A DNA stretch of 64,000 bases, from the NCBI GenBank assembly GCA_050633625.1, contig JBOEGW010000007.1, forward strand, positions 186,001 to 250,000. The letters run 5' to 3'. The position numbers and the translations under genes were made by a program. Under the pieces are notes generated by a model. It made no database searches. It was not told where the DNA came from and saw nothing but the letters and a program-made list of their open reading frames with translations. Below are positions 50,902 through 60,985 of the stretch, one piece after another. Every line of letters starts with the position of its first letter. Within the stretch, counting starts at the first letter, position 1. The DNA comes from JBOEGW01 sp050633625. Lineage in GTDB: Bacteria; Pseudomonadota; Alphaproteobacteria; Rhodobacterales; Rhodobacteraceae.

Positions 50902-51705
50902 ATGAGCGCGAAACGCACCCCAAAACCCGTTGAACCCGACGACTCCGACCCAACACGTCGGCGCCTGCGTCCCTTTGCGGGTCTGCGCAACAATTTCCTG
51001 ACGGGCCTTGTGGTGGTCGCGCCGATCGCGCTGACACTTTGGTTGATCTGGAGTTTTGTCGGCTGGATTGACAGCTGGGTCTTGCCCTTTGTGCCGGGGC
51101 GCTACCACCCGGATATGTTGATTGACCGCTGGTTTGGGGACAGCGAATGGTTCCGGGCGATTTTTGGCGAAGATGTCCAAGTGAACATTCGCGGCCTTGG
51201 GGTTGTTGTGTTCTTCCTCTTCACAATCATGGTTGGTTGGATCGCGAAAGGGCTGATTGGACGGCAGTTTTTGGCCTGGGGCGAACGGATCGTCGACCGA
51301 ATGCCGGTTGTGCGCTCGCTCTATTCAGGCATCAAACAAATCGCAGAAACCGTATTTTCGCAAACCACAGACACCAAATTCGACACAGCCTGTTTGGTCG
51401 AATACCCCCGTAAGGGGATTTGGGCGGTGGCCTTTGTCTCGACCAGCGCGAAGGGCGAAATCGACGCGAAAATCCCTGTGCAGGAAGATCTGATTTCGGT
51501 GTTTTTGCCGACCACACCAAACCCGACCTCCGGGTTTTTGCTCTTCGTGCCGCGCCATTCCGTCATCGAGCTTGATATGAGCGTCGAGGATGCCGCGAAA
51601 TTGGTGATTTCGGCGGGGCTTGTCTATCCGGATGGAAAAAAGGCCAAGGCTGGGCTTGAGGCGCGCGCGAGCGACGCCGCAGATAAAGACGCGCCTCCCG
51701 CATGA
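50902..51705 (+). CDS. DUF502 family membrane protein
   Basis: The 267-residue inner-membrane protein of family DUF502 has two helices (about residues 31-52 and 96-116), a conserved VRSLYSGIKQIAETVFS segment and the C-terminal FVPRHSVIELDMSVEDAAKL. The function of the family is not settled. Its stop overlaps the ArgO-like gene by 4 bases. Confidence 0.88.
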   Translation: MSAKRTPKPVEPDDSDPTRRRLRPFAGLRNNFLTGLVVVAPIALTLWLIWSFVGWIDSWVLPFVPGRYHPDMLIDRWFGDSEWFRAIFGEDVQVNIRGLGVVVFFLFTIMVGWIAKGLIGRQFLAWGERIVDRMPVVRSLYSGIKQIAETVFSQTTDTKFDTACLVEYPRKGIWAVAFVSTSAKGEIDAKIPVQEDLISVFLPTTPNPTSGFLLFVPRHSVIELDMSVEDAAKLVISAGLVYPDGKKAKAGLEARASDAADKDAPPA

Positions 51706-52316
51706 GTGCTGCGGCGTTGATCGGGTTCACCACCGGGCTTTCCCTCATTCTGGCCATTGGCGCGCAAAACGCATTTGTGCTGCGCCAAGGCATTTTGAAA
51801 CAACATGTGTTTTGGTTGTGCCTATTTTGCGCCAGCTCCGACGCTGTGTTGATTGCGGCGGGCGTGCTTGGGTTTGGCGCGCTCACATCAGCCCTGCCCG
51901 TCCTGCCAACGCTTATGACACTTGGTGGCGCCACGTTCTTGACGATCTATGGCGCCAGTCGATTTTGGGCAGCGCGCAAAGCGGATCACAGCATGGAACT
52001 CACGGGCGCTGGCCAAAGCTTGACGCGCACAATCGCGATTGCCGCCGCTTTCACATGGCTAAACCCCCATGTCTACCTCGACACCCTCGGTCTCATCGGC
52101 GCAATTTCCACCGATTACCCATCTTGGCCCCTGCGCATCGCCTTTGGCGCAGGCGCGATGCTCGCGTCCTTTGTGTTCTTCTTCACCCTTGGGTTTGGCG
52201 CGCGGTTGATTGCGCCCATCATGCGCTCACCAAGAGCGTGGCAGGTCTTGGATGTCTTGATTGGGCTGACAATGTGGGCGCTCGCCGCAAAGCTGCTGCT
52301 TCCAAACCACATCTGA
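51702..52316 (+). CDS. LysE/ArgO-family amino acid exporter
   Basis: The 204-residue, six-helix LysE-type exporter opens TGLSLILAIGAQNAFVLRQG, the family signature, and has TWLNPHVYLDTLGLIGA in the middle. Members export lysine or arginine. The coupling with the DUF502 gene (ATGA overlap) shows cotranscription, not function. The substrate is inferred. Confidence 0.88.
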   Translation: MSAAALIGFTTGLSLILAIGAQNAFVLRQGILKQHVFWLCLFCASSDAVLIAAGVLGFGALTSALPVLPTLMTLGGATFLTIYGASRFWAARKADHSMELTGAGQSLTRTIAIAAAFTWLNPHVYLDTLGLIGAISTDYPSWPLRIAFGAGAMLASFVFFFTLGFGARLIAPIMRSPRAWQVLDVLIGLTMWALAAKLLLPNHI

Positions 52317-52354
52317 AAATCATAGCCGCGCCTGCCCGCCAAAATAACAACACC

Positions 52355-52382
52355 AAAAAAAACGCCGGCACAAGGCCGGCGC
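52355..52382 (-). terminator. Terminator-like hairpin, minus orientation
   Basis: CGCCGGC (52363-52369) and GCCGGCG (52375-52381) form a 7-bp stem, and eight A residues precede it on the plus strand. It would work as a terminator only for minus-strand transcription, for which no gene is seen. For the exporter it can act as a 3' stem. Confidence 0.5.
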
Positions 52383-52544
52383 TAAGTCATTGAGGCAGGT
52401 TTCATACAGGCAAGAAACCTATCGAGCAGTGCCCTCTTTATAGGCTTTCTCTTGGGCCGCGCCAAGCTAAAAGTTTGAAAACCCTCAAAGACCCCCGTAA
52501 CGTAAACCCCAACAGACATAGGTCCAACGGGGATTGTTGACGAA

Positions 52545-54383
52545 ATGAAATCAGAGTTTTTCCGCCGAATTACCCAACATTTACGCATTTTGAGCGGCGT
52601 AACCGCCATAGGTATGGGGTACGCCATTGCGCCCGCACTGGCGGAGCCACGCCATGGGATCGCGATGTACGGCGCGCCAGCCCTGCCCGCAGATTTCACC
52701 CATTTGCCGCAAACAAACCCCGACGCCCCCAAAGGCGGACGCATCACATTTGCCGAATCGGGCGGATTCGATTCGCTGCACCCGGTCATCCGCAAAGGCC
52801 GCGCGCCCTGGCAACTTGGATACCTGATCTTCGAAAGCCTGCTTGGCCGCTCTTATGATGAACCCTTCACTTTGTACGGGTTGTTGGCGGAAACCGTCGA
52901 AACCGGACCCAACCGCGAATGGGTCGAATTCGTATTGCGTGAAGAAGCCCGGTTTTCCGACGGTGCGCCGGTGACGATCGAAGATGTGATGTGGTCCTTT
53001 GAGACCCTCGGCACGATTGGCCATCCGCGCTATCATGCAGCCTGGAACAATGTAGAAACGATGGAACAAACCGGCCCGCGGTCGGTCCGCTTCACCTTCA
53101 AATCCAAAGACCTTGAAGCCCCACTGATCATGGGGCTACGGCCCATTTTGCAAAAGGCCCAATGGCAGGGCAAAGATTTTGAGGCCTCAGGCGTTGACGT
53201 CTTGCCAATCGGATCGTCGCCCTATGTCTTGGATGACTTCGTGCCCACCCGCTATTTCACCGTCAAACGGAACCCTGAGTATTGGGGCAAGGATTTGCCG
53301 TTCATGCGCGGAAAAGCCAATTTTGACGAAATCCGCGTGGATTACTATGGCGACAGCAGCGTGGTGTTTGAAGCGTTCAAAGCGGGCGAAGCCTCGCTCT
53401 TTAATGAGACCAACGCCCAAAAATGGGCAACACAATACACCTTTCCCGCCGTCGAGCGCGGCGATGTGATCCTGTCTGAAATCCCGCACCAACGCCCCAC
53501 TGGCATCGAAGGTTTTGTGATGAACACCCGCCGGGAGGTTTTCGCGGATTGGCGCGTGCGCGAGGCGATGATTCAGGCGTTCAATTTTGAGTTTATCAAT
53601 CAAACGCTCACAGGTGGGCGCGAACCGCGCATTCAGTCGTACTTTGCAAATTCCGTGCTTGGGATGGAGATTGGCACCCCGGCAACCGGCGCGGTGGCGG
53701 AGATCTTGACGCCCTTCACCGACAGCCTCGTTCCCGGCACGCTTGAGGGCTACGCCCTGCCCCAAACCGATGGCAGCGCGCGCAACCGCAAGGGCATCGG
53801 CGCGGCCATGGCGCTGCTCAACGAGGCCGGTTGGACGATTTCCGACAAAGGCAAACTCGAAAACGCCCAAGGCGAACAATTCGCCTTTGAAATCGTGCTC
53901 AACCAAGGCGCGCAGATCAAACAAACCATCATCGACGCCTATGTACCAGCACTCGAACAGCTTGGCATGAACGTCAAAATCTCAGTGCTTGATGACGCGC
54001 AATACACCGAGCGCACCAACAACTTTGACTTCGACATGGCGCCTTACGCGCGCTCGCTATCGCTCAGCCCCGGCAATGAGCAGAAACTCTATTGGGGCAG
54101 CGAATTGGCCGATGAAAATGGCTCACGCAACTGGATGGGCGTCAAAAGCCCCGCGATTGATGCCGCGATTGACGCGATGCTGACAGCCGCCAGCCAAGAA
54201 GAATTTCGCGCCGCAACCAAAGCGCTGGACCGGCTGTTGACAGCAGGGCGCTACGTGATCCCCCTTTGGTACTCAGATGTGTCGCGCGTGGCCCATTCCA
54301 AGGACATCCACTTCCCAGAATATGTTCCGATGTATGGCAATTGGCTCGGCTACTTGCCGGATGTTTGGTGGTATGAGGAGTAA
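52545..54383 (+). CDS. ABC transporter family 5 solute-binding protein (YejA-like)
   Basis: This is a 612-residue periplasmic peptide-binding protein. It has a signal peptide with a basic start and a hydrophobic core (ILSGVTAIGMGYAIAPALA). The mature protein has the YejA-like HGIAMYGAPALP, the NPDAPKGGRITF block, YLIFESLLGRSYDEPFTLYG and the late IPLWYSDVSRVAHSKDI. YejA-type proteins bring in oligopeptides such as microcin C. Permease and ATPase genes are not adjacent. Confidence 0.88.
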   Translation: MKSEFFRRITQHLRILSGVTAIGMGYAIAPALAEPRHGIAMYGAPALPADFTHLPQTNPDAPKGGRITFAESGGFDSLHPVIRKGRAPWQLGYLIFESLLGRSYDEPFTLYGLLAETVETGPNREWVEFVLREEARFSDGAPVTIEDVMWSFETLGTIGHPRYHAAWNNVETMEQTGPRSVRFTFKSKDLEAPLIMGLRPILQKAQWQGKDFEASGVDVLPIGSSPYVLDDFVPTRYFTVKRNPEYWGKDLPFMRGKANFDEIRVDYYGDSSVVFEAFKAGEASLFNETNAQKWATQYTFPAVERGDVILSEIPHQRPTGIEGFVMNTRREVFADWRVREAMIQAFNFEFINQTLTGGREPRIQSYFANSVLGMEIGTPATGAVAEILTPFTDSLVPGTLEGYALPQTDGSARNRKGIGAAMALLNEAGWTISDKGKLENAQGEQFAFEIVLNQGAQIKQTIIDAYVPALEQLGMNVKISVLDDAQYTERTNNFDFDMAPYARSLSLSPGNEQKLYWGSELADENGSRNWMGVKSPAIDAAIDAMLTAASQEEFRAATKALDRLLTAGRYVIPLWYSDVSRVAHSKDIHFPEYVPMYGNWLGYLPDVWWYEE

Positions 54384-54403
54384 TCGCCGCAAGCGGCCCG
54401 GCC

Positions 54404-55474
54404 CTAACGAGGCGGCAACAAAAGCGACGAATCCCCGTAGGAGAAAAACCGATACCCCTGCGCAATCGCATGGGCGTAGATGCGTCTGATTTCCTCCATC
54501 CCCATGAGGGCGGACACCAGCATCATGAGCGTTGATTTTGGCAGGTGAAAATTCGTCATCAGCCCATCAGCAATCTGAAACGAAAATCCGGGGCGGATGA
54601 AAATATCGGTCGCACCGCGCCAGGGCGCGATGTGGCCGCCCTGCGCCGCGCTCTCAATCAACCGAAGCGCGGTTGTGCCCACCGGAATGACGCGCCCGCC
54701 CGCAGCCTTGGTAGCGTTGATCTCCTGCGCCGCCGTCGCGCTCACCTCGCCCCATTCCGCGTGCATCTTGTGACTGCGCACATCATCCACCTTCACAGGC
54801 AGGAACGTCCCAGCACCGACATGTAACGTCACATAGGTGAAGGCCACCCCGCGCGCCGCCAATGCCGCCAAAAGCGCTTCATCAAAGTGCAAAGAGGCCG
54901 TTGGCGCTGCCACAGCCCCCGTTTGTGCTGCCCAAACCGTTTGATAATCCACCCGATCCTGCGCGTCAGCTTTGCGTTTGGCCTCGATATAAGGCGGCAA
55001 AGGCATGAAACCCGCCTCAGACAGGGCAGCATCAAAATCAGCCCCCACGACATTGAAGGCAATCTCCGCTTGGCCTTCGTCTTTTCGCACGAGTTTCGCG
55101 CTGAGATTTGGAGAAAATTCGATCTCCTCGCCGTCTTTGACCTTGCGCAGCGGTTTGATCAAGGCCCGCCAATGGCCCTGCGTTGCCGCTGGCTCCAACA
55201 GCGTCACCTCAACCCCCGCCACGGCCTCAAGCCGCCTGCGTGTGCCCCTCAAACGCGCCGGAATGACCTTCGTATCATTGAGCACAAGCCGATCACCCGG
55301 ACCGAGAAGATCGACCAAATCCATCACCGATTTGTCAGCAATCGCCCCGTCTTGTGCGACCAGCAAACGCGCAGAGGAGCGCGGTTTCGCTGGGCGCGTG
55401 GCGATCAAATTCTCTGGCAATTCAAAGTCATACTCCGACAGGCGGGTGCCAAGCGGTGGGCTTTGGTTGGTCAT
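54404..55474 (-). CDS. queA: S-adenosylmethionine:tRNA ribosyltransferase-isomerase QueA
   Basis: QueA adds the ribosyl part of SAM to 7-aminomethyl-7-deazaguanine in tRNA to give epoxyqueuosine. The 356-residue protein has the family parts LSEYDFELPENLIATRP, LNDTKVIPARLRG, TASLHFDEALL, YVTLHVGAGTFLPV and FHLPKSTLMMLV. It works upstream of GluQ-RS, encoded at 3.8 kb. It lies 21 bases after the large AsmA-like gene and is probably cotranscribed. Confidence 0.96.
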   Translation of the reverse strand: MTNQSPPLGTRLSEYDFELPENLIATRPAKPRSSARLLVAQDGAIADKSVMDLVDLLGPGDRLVLNDTKVIPARLRGTRRRLEAVAGVEVTLLEPAATQGHWRALIKPLRKVKDGEEIEFSPNLSAKLVRKDEGQAEIAFNVVGADFDAALSEAGFMPLPPYIEAKRKADAQDRVDYQTVWAAQTGAVAAPTASLHFDEALLAALAARGVAFTYVTLHVGAGTFLPVKVDDVRSHKMHAEWGEVSATAAQEINATKAAGGRVIPVGTTALRLIESAAQGGHIAPWRGATDIFIRPGFSFQIADGLMTNFHLPKSTLMMLVSALMGMEEIRRIYAHAIAQGYRFFSYGDSSLLLPPR

Positions 55475-55495
55475 GTTCAGGGCGTCCTTGGCAGG

Positions 55496-58400
55496 TTATT
55501 GAGCCGGGCGCGTTGGCGGTGGTCGGCGGAAAATCTCGCGAAACACCCCCGGCGTCAGGATCGACAGCGGATTTATGTCGGTTGTGAGGTTGTCATCGGG
55601 TCCATGCAAGTTGAAATTGAACCCGACAAGCCCTTCACCATCGCGCGCGGAGACAACGCGCCCCAGCGAGTTGAGCAGGTAAAACGGCGACAAAACACCC
55701 TGCATATCCATGGTCGAGCTGTCGAGGTTGTAATACCCATCCATCGAAATCCCCATACTCACCCCAACCGCAGACGAGCTATAAAGCGTGACCCGCTTGG
55801 GCGTCATGCGAAAGCGCGCGCGCACCTCAGCAAAGCCAATCCCCGGCCCGTTGAGCTGATCAAGCATGCCCACTACCGAGACCGCCGAGAGCAGTTCCGC
55901 CATCGCTGGCGCGTTCACAACGCGGGTGTCGTCGAGCGTCAACTCCCCCTCATATGTGCCAGAGCCTTTGGCCGGGGCCAATGTGACCTCCAAGTCACCG
56001 CCCTGCGCGTTTTCAAACACGCCAATATCGCGCATGACCCCGCCGCCATCCTTCGAGGTGATGCGATAGGCCGTGCCCTGATCTGTTGGGGCGACAGTGC
56101 CATTGATCCGCGCCCCGCCGTCCACGCGCGACGTAAAGGTGCCGCGCAGGCCCCCGGCCAAATTGAAATCACCATCAAAAGACGTCAGTACAATGCCATC
56201 CGCGATTGTCAGCCGGTCAAGTTTGATCGCCAATGGCTCCTTCGCGCCGCGCGCGCTGCTGGCACTCCCGGATCCCGTTTCAAAACTCGCCGTTCGAAAA
56301 TCAGCTGTGCCACCGTTCACAGAAATGGCAATCGGCGCATTGCCCCGCCCGGTGATGGTCACCGGCGCATTCAGCCACGACCCAAGTTTCACCCGCGCAA
56401 ATCGCGCCTGATCAAACGTGCCGCCGTTCTTGGTGGATATCGTGCCAGATGCCGTCAGGCCCGGCGCTTTGATCGCGAACTTGTCCACCTGGGGGCTGGC
56501 CGAGAGCACCACACCCACATCCAGCGCACCACCACTGCCCGCCGCTTTGCGCCAGCCCGTGCCCGGAATCGAAAGCGAAACCCCCTTCAAATCCGACGAA
56601 CCTGTCAAATAGGGCGATTGCCCGCCTTTTAACAGCAAGGAAAACTGACCGCGCCCTTTGCCCCCAATCATGGCGTCGGGCAAACCAAGGTTGAACTCAT
56701 CCACGAGCTTTTGGCTCACCTCAATGGTGCCGGTCACTGTCGATCCCTTCGCCGCCTCCTGTGCCTGCAATGGCTGGCGCCATGTCGCCGTCATGGGCAC
56801 TGCGCCAATCATCCCAGGTCCAGAGACCTCCAACACCTCAGGATCGACGCGAAAGCTCATGGTGTTCGCGCGCAAGTCACTCCCAGGTACCAGTTGGTCG
56901 GACGCCACATCAAACACAGTCCCCGACGCCTCAAAATCCACCTCGGAAAACGGCAGCTCTTTGATCAGCGGAAAGGCCACCCGCCCGCGCCCTTCCATCG
57001 TGCCGCTCGCAACATCAGGCGCAAAGCCAGTGCCCTCAAACACGTTGAAAGGCTTGAGGTTCAGCAATTCGAGCGCGCCGCGCAGATTGCCCGCCATCGC
57101 AATATCCACATGAGACATCGTGCGCTTCTGGCGCACATCCGGCACCGTAAATATCGTGCCGCCCGCTTGCATCACCGATCCGTCCGGCGCCGTCATCACC
57201 CCGTCATCCACCATCAAGGTCAGCTTGGAATTGCCAAGGGACACATAGCCCGCAGCCCCCGTGACCACCGGCAAATGGTCCATCACCCGCGCCGTGACCC
57301 CTTCCAGCTCTCCATTGATCGCCACTTTGGCCTCATCCAAACTGGGGCCGCGCAGCGCCAAATGGGGCGCAATCACATGCCCCTGCGACACATTCGCGAT
57401 GATCCAATCACGGGTTCCGGGCGATACTGTAAGGGGCCAAATCGTCTTGAGCGTGGCCACGTCAAACCCGTCTGAGCGCGCATCCAGCGCCAAGTTCCAG
57501 CCTTCACTGTTGGTTCCGATCTTGCCCTTGAGGGATACTTTCGTGTCCTTCACAAAAACGGCAGCCTGACCAATATCAATCTCAAAGGGATCAAGGCGCA
57601 GCCGAAAATCGGTGCTGCCACGTTCCATCTCAAGCGGCTCGTCAAACAGCTCTGGCGCGGAAATTTTAGCGCTGCGCAGCGAAATCTGCCCCAGCAAGCT
57701 ACCCGGCCAGCCCCGGTTGAAATCGGCAAGATAAACATGCCCTTCGCCCTGTGCCTCCCCGATTTCGCTTTTCACCGAAAGTCCAGATATATCAATGCGC
57801 TGCGTATCAGGGTTGAAGTCGATATAAACCTTCGCCCCCTCAAAATTGATCGGCGCGGCGGCGCTGCTGGGTTGCATATCGCCTGCCGAAATTTCCATCG
57901 TGCCTGCGAGGTTCTGCAGCGCGCCGTCCGCGCCGATTGTCGTGCGCAGCGCACCAGATACCGGCGCATTCACGAGTTGCAGAAAGGACAATGCCGGAGT
58001 TTGCGCGCCAATATCGTAGGCGGCAGCATTCTGGAACGACGCGGCCAAACTCGCCTCGGAGCTGCCTTTGGCAGAGCGAAACGTCAAAGAGGTCGAGGCC
58101 AAATCCTCTGTCTGGTTAAACACATCAAAGCGCACAGTGCTTTCCACCAACCGCGCGGTTTGGCGCACCGACATTGTCCCATCGGTCACCTGCCAAATGC
58201 GCCCTGAGCGGCTGTCTTCCAGGGTGATCGTCAATGCATCCGCTTGGATCTTTTCGGCCTCCGCCAAAATCCCGGTGGTGAAGACCTCATCAATCGCGTC
58301 AAGCACGGTTGCGAGCGATCCCGACGCCATGCCGCTCTGCCCGAACGACAGCGCAAACGCCCCATCCGACAATCGCCGCAATGTCATCTGCGCGCCGCTC

Positions 58401-59404
58401 AGATAAACAGATTTTGGCTCAATCTTACCGCGCAAAAGCCCGTTCAACCGGACCCCGCCTTCGACCCCGTTGAGCTGCGCAATATCCAGCCCGGTGGCGT
58501 CTCGAATACCGACATCCACGAGGCGAAACCGCGGCCGTCCTTTGGGTGTGACGCCGAACTCAATCTGGCGCAATGTCAGGCTGCCATCGGGCATCGCCTC
58601 GTTCATTTTCTCCTCAACCTTGGCCGCCAGCCACGGCGGCATCACCACCACGCGACCCGTCAGCGACATGGAGGCGAGCACCAAAAACGCGCCAATCAAG
58701 ACAACTGTGATAGAGGACCAAACGCCTAGGTGAATGTGCAAACGGCGGCGGCGTTTGCGCCTTTGATGATCGGGATCGGCAACCCCAATAACAGGCGCAA
58801 TGGCCGCAGCTTGCGGGGTTGCGGCCTGGTCTTTTTCGGGGACCGGCACGGCGAGAATGTCTGCCACAACAGGGGCTTCATCGAGCGCGGACTCGCTCTC
58901 AGCTTCCCGTTCAGTTTCGTGGTCAGCGTCCTGTTCTGTGTGCTGTTCTGCGTGCTGTTCTGTGTCTTCAGCCTTTTCATCATTGGCCGCGCCGCTGTCC
59001 TCTTTGGCTGTCTTATGCTGGTCGGCCTCTGTCGCATCAATCGGCGTATCGCTCAGAACATCGCTCTTGGCTTCATGAGACAGGTCTTCTGGCGCGCTTG
59101 GATCTGTCACTTGGGCGTCGCCCCCTTCTAGATCTCGCTCAACCTGGGCATCCTCTGAGTCCTTAGGACCGGACGCTTCCGTGTCGGCAGCGCGATCATC
59201 ACCGCTCAATGCCGCATCTGCCGCACCGCTTTCCTCGCCCTCGCCTTCATCATTGGGAGTATCAGTGGGCGCATCGGTTTGAGCCTCTGTAGGCTGAACC
59301 ACATCCTCATCCGCCGCCTTTTCCGCGTCTTTCACGGGGCGGGAGCTTGATTGATCCGCCCCCTCCTCTAAGGACGTTTCATCGTCAGATTTTTCATCGC
59401 TCAT
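55496..59404 (-). CDS. AsmA-like / DUF3971 envelope protein with long acidic N-terminus
   Basis: The 1302-residue protein belongs to the AsmA/YhdP group, large periplasmic proteins thought to move lipids to the outer membrane. Residues 1-about 205 are low-complexity and highly acidic, with EQHAEQHTEQ-type repeats. RRKRRRR (215-221) and one helix (226-248) anchor it, so the acidic arm is cytoplasmic. The rest is beta-rich, with DUF3971 and the AsmA C-terminal domain; a late hydrophobic stretch is YNLDSSTMDMQGVLSPFYLL. It is upstream of queA on the same strand and divergent from bcp. Confidence 0.85.
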   Translation of the reverse strand: MSDEKSDDETSLEEGADQSSSRPVKDAEKAADEDVVQPTEAQTDAPTDTPNDEGEGEESGAADAALSGDDRAADTEASGPKDSEDAQVERDLEGGDAQVTDPSAPEDLSHEAKSDVLSDTPIDATEADQHKTAKEDSGAANDEKAEDTEQHAEQHTEQDADHETEREAESESALDEAPVVADILAVPVPEKDQAATPQAAAIAPVIGVADPDHQRRKRRRRLHIHLGVWSSITVVLIGAFLVLASMSLTGRVVVMPPWLAAKVEEKMNEAMPDGSLTLRQIEFGVTPKGRPRFRLVDVGIRDATGLDIAQLNGVEGGVRLNGLLRGKIEPKSVYLSGAQMTLRRLSDGAFALSFGQSGMASGSLATVLDAIDEVFTTGILAEAEKIQADALTITLEDSRSGRIWQVTDGTMSVRQTARLVESTVRFDVFNQTEDLASTSLTFRSAKGSSEASLAASFQNAAAYDIGAQTPALSFLQLVNAPVSGALRTTIGADGALQNLAGTMEISAGDMQPSSAAAPINFEGAKVYIDFNPDTQRIDISGLSVKSEIGEAQGEGHVYLADFNRGWPGSLLGQISLRSAKISAPELFDEPLEMERGSTDFRLRLDPFEIDIGQAAVFVKDTKVSLKGKIGTNSEGWNLALDARSDGFDVATLKTIWPLTVSPGTRDWIIANVSQGHVIAPHLALRGPSLDEAKVAINGELEGVTARVMDHLPVVTGAAGYVSLGNSKLTLMVDDGVMTAPDGSVMQAGGTIFTVPDVRQKRTMSHVDIAMAGNLRGALELLNLKPFNVFEGTGFAPDVASGTMEGRGRVAFPLIKELPFSEVDFEASGTVFDVASDQLVPGSDLRANTMSFRVDPEVLEVSGPGMIGAVPMTATWRQPLQAQEAAKGSTVTGTIEVSQKLVDEFNLGLPDAMIGGKGRGQFSLLLKGGQSPYLTGSSDLKGVSLSIPGTGWRKAAGSGGALDVGVVLSASPQVDKFAIKAPGLTASGTISTKNGGTFDQARFARVKLGSWLNAPVTITGRGNAPIAISVNGGTADFRTASFETGSGSASSARGAKEPLAIKLDRLTIADGIVLTSFDGDFNLAGGLRGTFTSRVDGGARINGTVAPTDQGTAYRITSKDGGGVMRDIGVFENAQGGDLEVTLAPAKGSGTYEGELTLDDTRVVNAPAMAELLSAVSVVGMLDQLNGPGIGFAEVRARFRMTPKRVTLYSSSAVGVSMGISMDGYYNLDSSTMDMQGVLSPFYLLNSLGRVVSARDGEGLVGFNFNLHGPDDNLTTDINPLSILTPGVFREIFRRPPPTRPAQ

Positions 59405-59496
59405 ATGCGCGGACCCGACCGGACATCGGCTTTCCTTTTGGGATGAACCTGCCTAATGTCAGAGCCTTACGGGATCAAGAGAAAGATGTGAAGAAC

Positions 59497-59970
59497 ATGA
59501 GCGACACCCCCCTTGAGATCGGCGCGAAAGCGCCAGCGTTTCACCTGCCGCGCGATGGTGGCGAGATGGTTTCGCTGAGCGATTTTGCGGGCAAACCCGT
59601 TGTTTTGTTCTTCTACCCCAAAGCCTCAACGCCCGGCTGCACCTTGGAAGCACGCGACTTCACCGCCCTCATGCCCCAGTTTGAGGCGCTTGGGGCTGTG
59701 GTGCTTGGCGCGAGCAAAGACACAGTGAAGCGACAAGAAAATTTCTGCGCAAAACAAGACCTTACAATTCCGCTCCTGTCTGATGCCGATGGCACGCTCT
59801 GCGAAGAGTACGGCACTTGGGGCGAGAAAAAGATGTATGGCAAAACCTTTATGGGCATCATCCGCACCACTGTGTTGATCGACGCAGAGGGCAAGATCGC
59901 GCGCATTTGGCCCAAGGTCAAAGTCCAAGGTCATGCCGAAGAAGTTCTTGAGGCGGTCCGCGCCCTATGA
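59497..59970 (+). CDS. bcp: Peroxiredoxin Bcp/PrxQ
   Basis: This 157-residue thioredoxin-dependent peroxiredoxin has the peroxidatic Cys in PKASTPGCTLEARDF. In this copy the residue five positions later, where many PrxQ proteins have the resolving Cys, is not cysteine; another one is in ENFCAKQDL. The ATG at 59497 begins MSDTPLEIGAKAPAF, the normal start. It overlaps the DUF455 gene by 4 bases. Confidence 0.94.
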   Translation: MSDTPLEIGAKAPAFHLPRDGGEMVSLSDFAGKPVVLFFYPKASTPGCTLEARDFTALMPQFEALGAVVLGASKDTVKRQENFCAKQDLTIPLLSDADGTLCEEYGTWGEKKMYGKTFMGIIRTTVLIDAEGKIARIWPKVKVQGHAEEVLEAVRAL

Positions 59971-60800
59971 CGCTGTCACTGGCCGAAATGGCGGAGGACG
60001 TTTTGCGTCTGGGTGATGGGCGCAAGAAAGCGGCGCTGTCGCGCGCCTACGCCGCAAAATGGCGAGCAGCGCGCTCCGACGAAGCGCCAGACATCCCAAT
60101 CGGCAGTGCCTCCCCGCCAACATCGCCAGCCCGCCCCGAAAAGCCCGACCTGCTCGACCCGCGCGAGGTGCCGCGCCGCCGCCCCAACACAGGCCCCGGA
60201 AGGCTCGCCATATTGCACGCGATTGCCCATATCGAGCTGAACGCCGTTGATCTGCACTGGGACTTGATCGCGCGCTTTACCGACACAAAAATGCCGATGG
60301 GGTTTTATGATGATTGGGTCAAGGCTGCCGACGAAGAATCTAAGCATTTCAATCTTGTATGTGATGTTCTTGAGGCCCACGGGAGCTTTTACGGCGCGCT
60401 CCCGGCCCATGCTGGCATGTGGCGCGCAGCGCAGGACACGGCGCAAGACCTATTTGGCCGCCTCGCGGTTGTGCCGATGGTACTGGAGGCGCGCGGATTG
60501 GACGTCACGCCGGGCATGATTACCCTGTTTGAACACGCCAAAGACACGCAGGCCGTTGAGGCGCTCAAGGTAATCTACGCGGAGGAAGTCGCCCATGTGG
60601 CCTACGGGTCCAAATGGTTTCACTTCCTATGCGGACGCCACGAGAAAGACCCCAAGGACACCTTTCACGACCTTGTTCGGCGCTATTTCCACGGCCCCCT
60701 AAAGCCGCCCTTTAACGAGGAAAAACGCGCCGATGCGGGGATGCCGCCTGACTTCTATTGGCCCTTGAGCGAAGACATCAAACCACCCACCCCCAAATAG
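59967..60800 (+). CDS. DUF455 ferritin-like protein
   Basis: The 277-residue helical protein of family DUF455 has a ferritin-like di-iron site suggested by AHIELNAVDLHWD, the next DEESKHF, EARGLD and EEVAHVAYG. Members' enzyme activity is not established; some are linked to tRNA or rRNA modification. Its start overlaps the bcp stop. Confidence 0.88.
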   Translation: MTLSLAEMAEDVLRLGDGRKKAALSRAYAAKWRAARSDEAPDIPIGSASPPTSPARPEKPDLLDPREVPRRRPNTGPGRLAILHAIAHIELNAVDLHWDLIARFTDTKMPMGFYDDWVKAADEESKHFNLVCDVLEAHGSFYGALPAHAGMWRAAQDTAQDLFGRLAVVPMVLEARGLDVTPGMITLFEHAKDTQAVEALKVIYAEEVAHVAYGSKWFHFLCGRHEKDPKDTFHDLVRRYFHGPLKPPFNEEKRADAGMPPDFYWPLSEDIKPPTPK

Positions 60801-60985
60801 GACCGCCTGTCGCAGCTATGGCCCAGTGGCGCATGGTCGGCGACTTCCCGCCACAGAGGGCAAAGAAATGCCAGCAAGCGGCGCGAAAAACTTGCCTATT
60901 TCGAACATGGCAGGTAATCACTCTGCACGCCCTGTTGTAGGGAAACAGGCGCGAAAATTGGGATGGGGCAACGAGAGCTGAACCT

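Noticed and set aside
52382..52795. Minus-strand frame opposite the start of the binding-protein gene
   Set aside because: It is antisense to a well-supported coding region and has no recognisable content.
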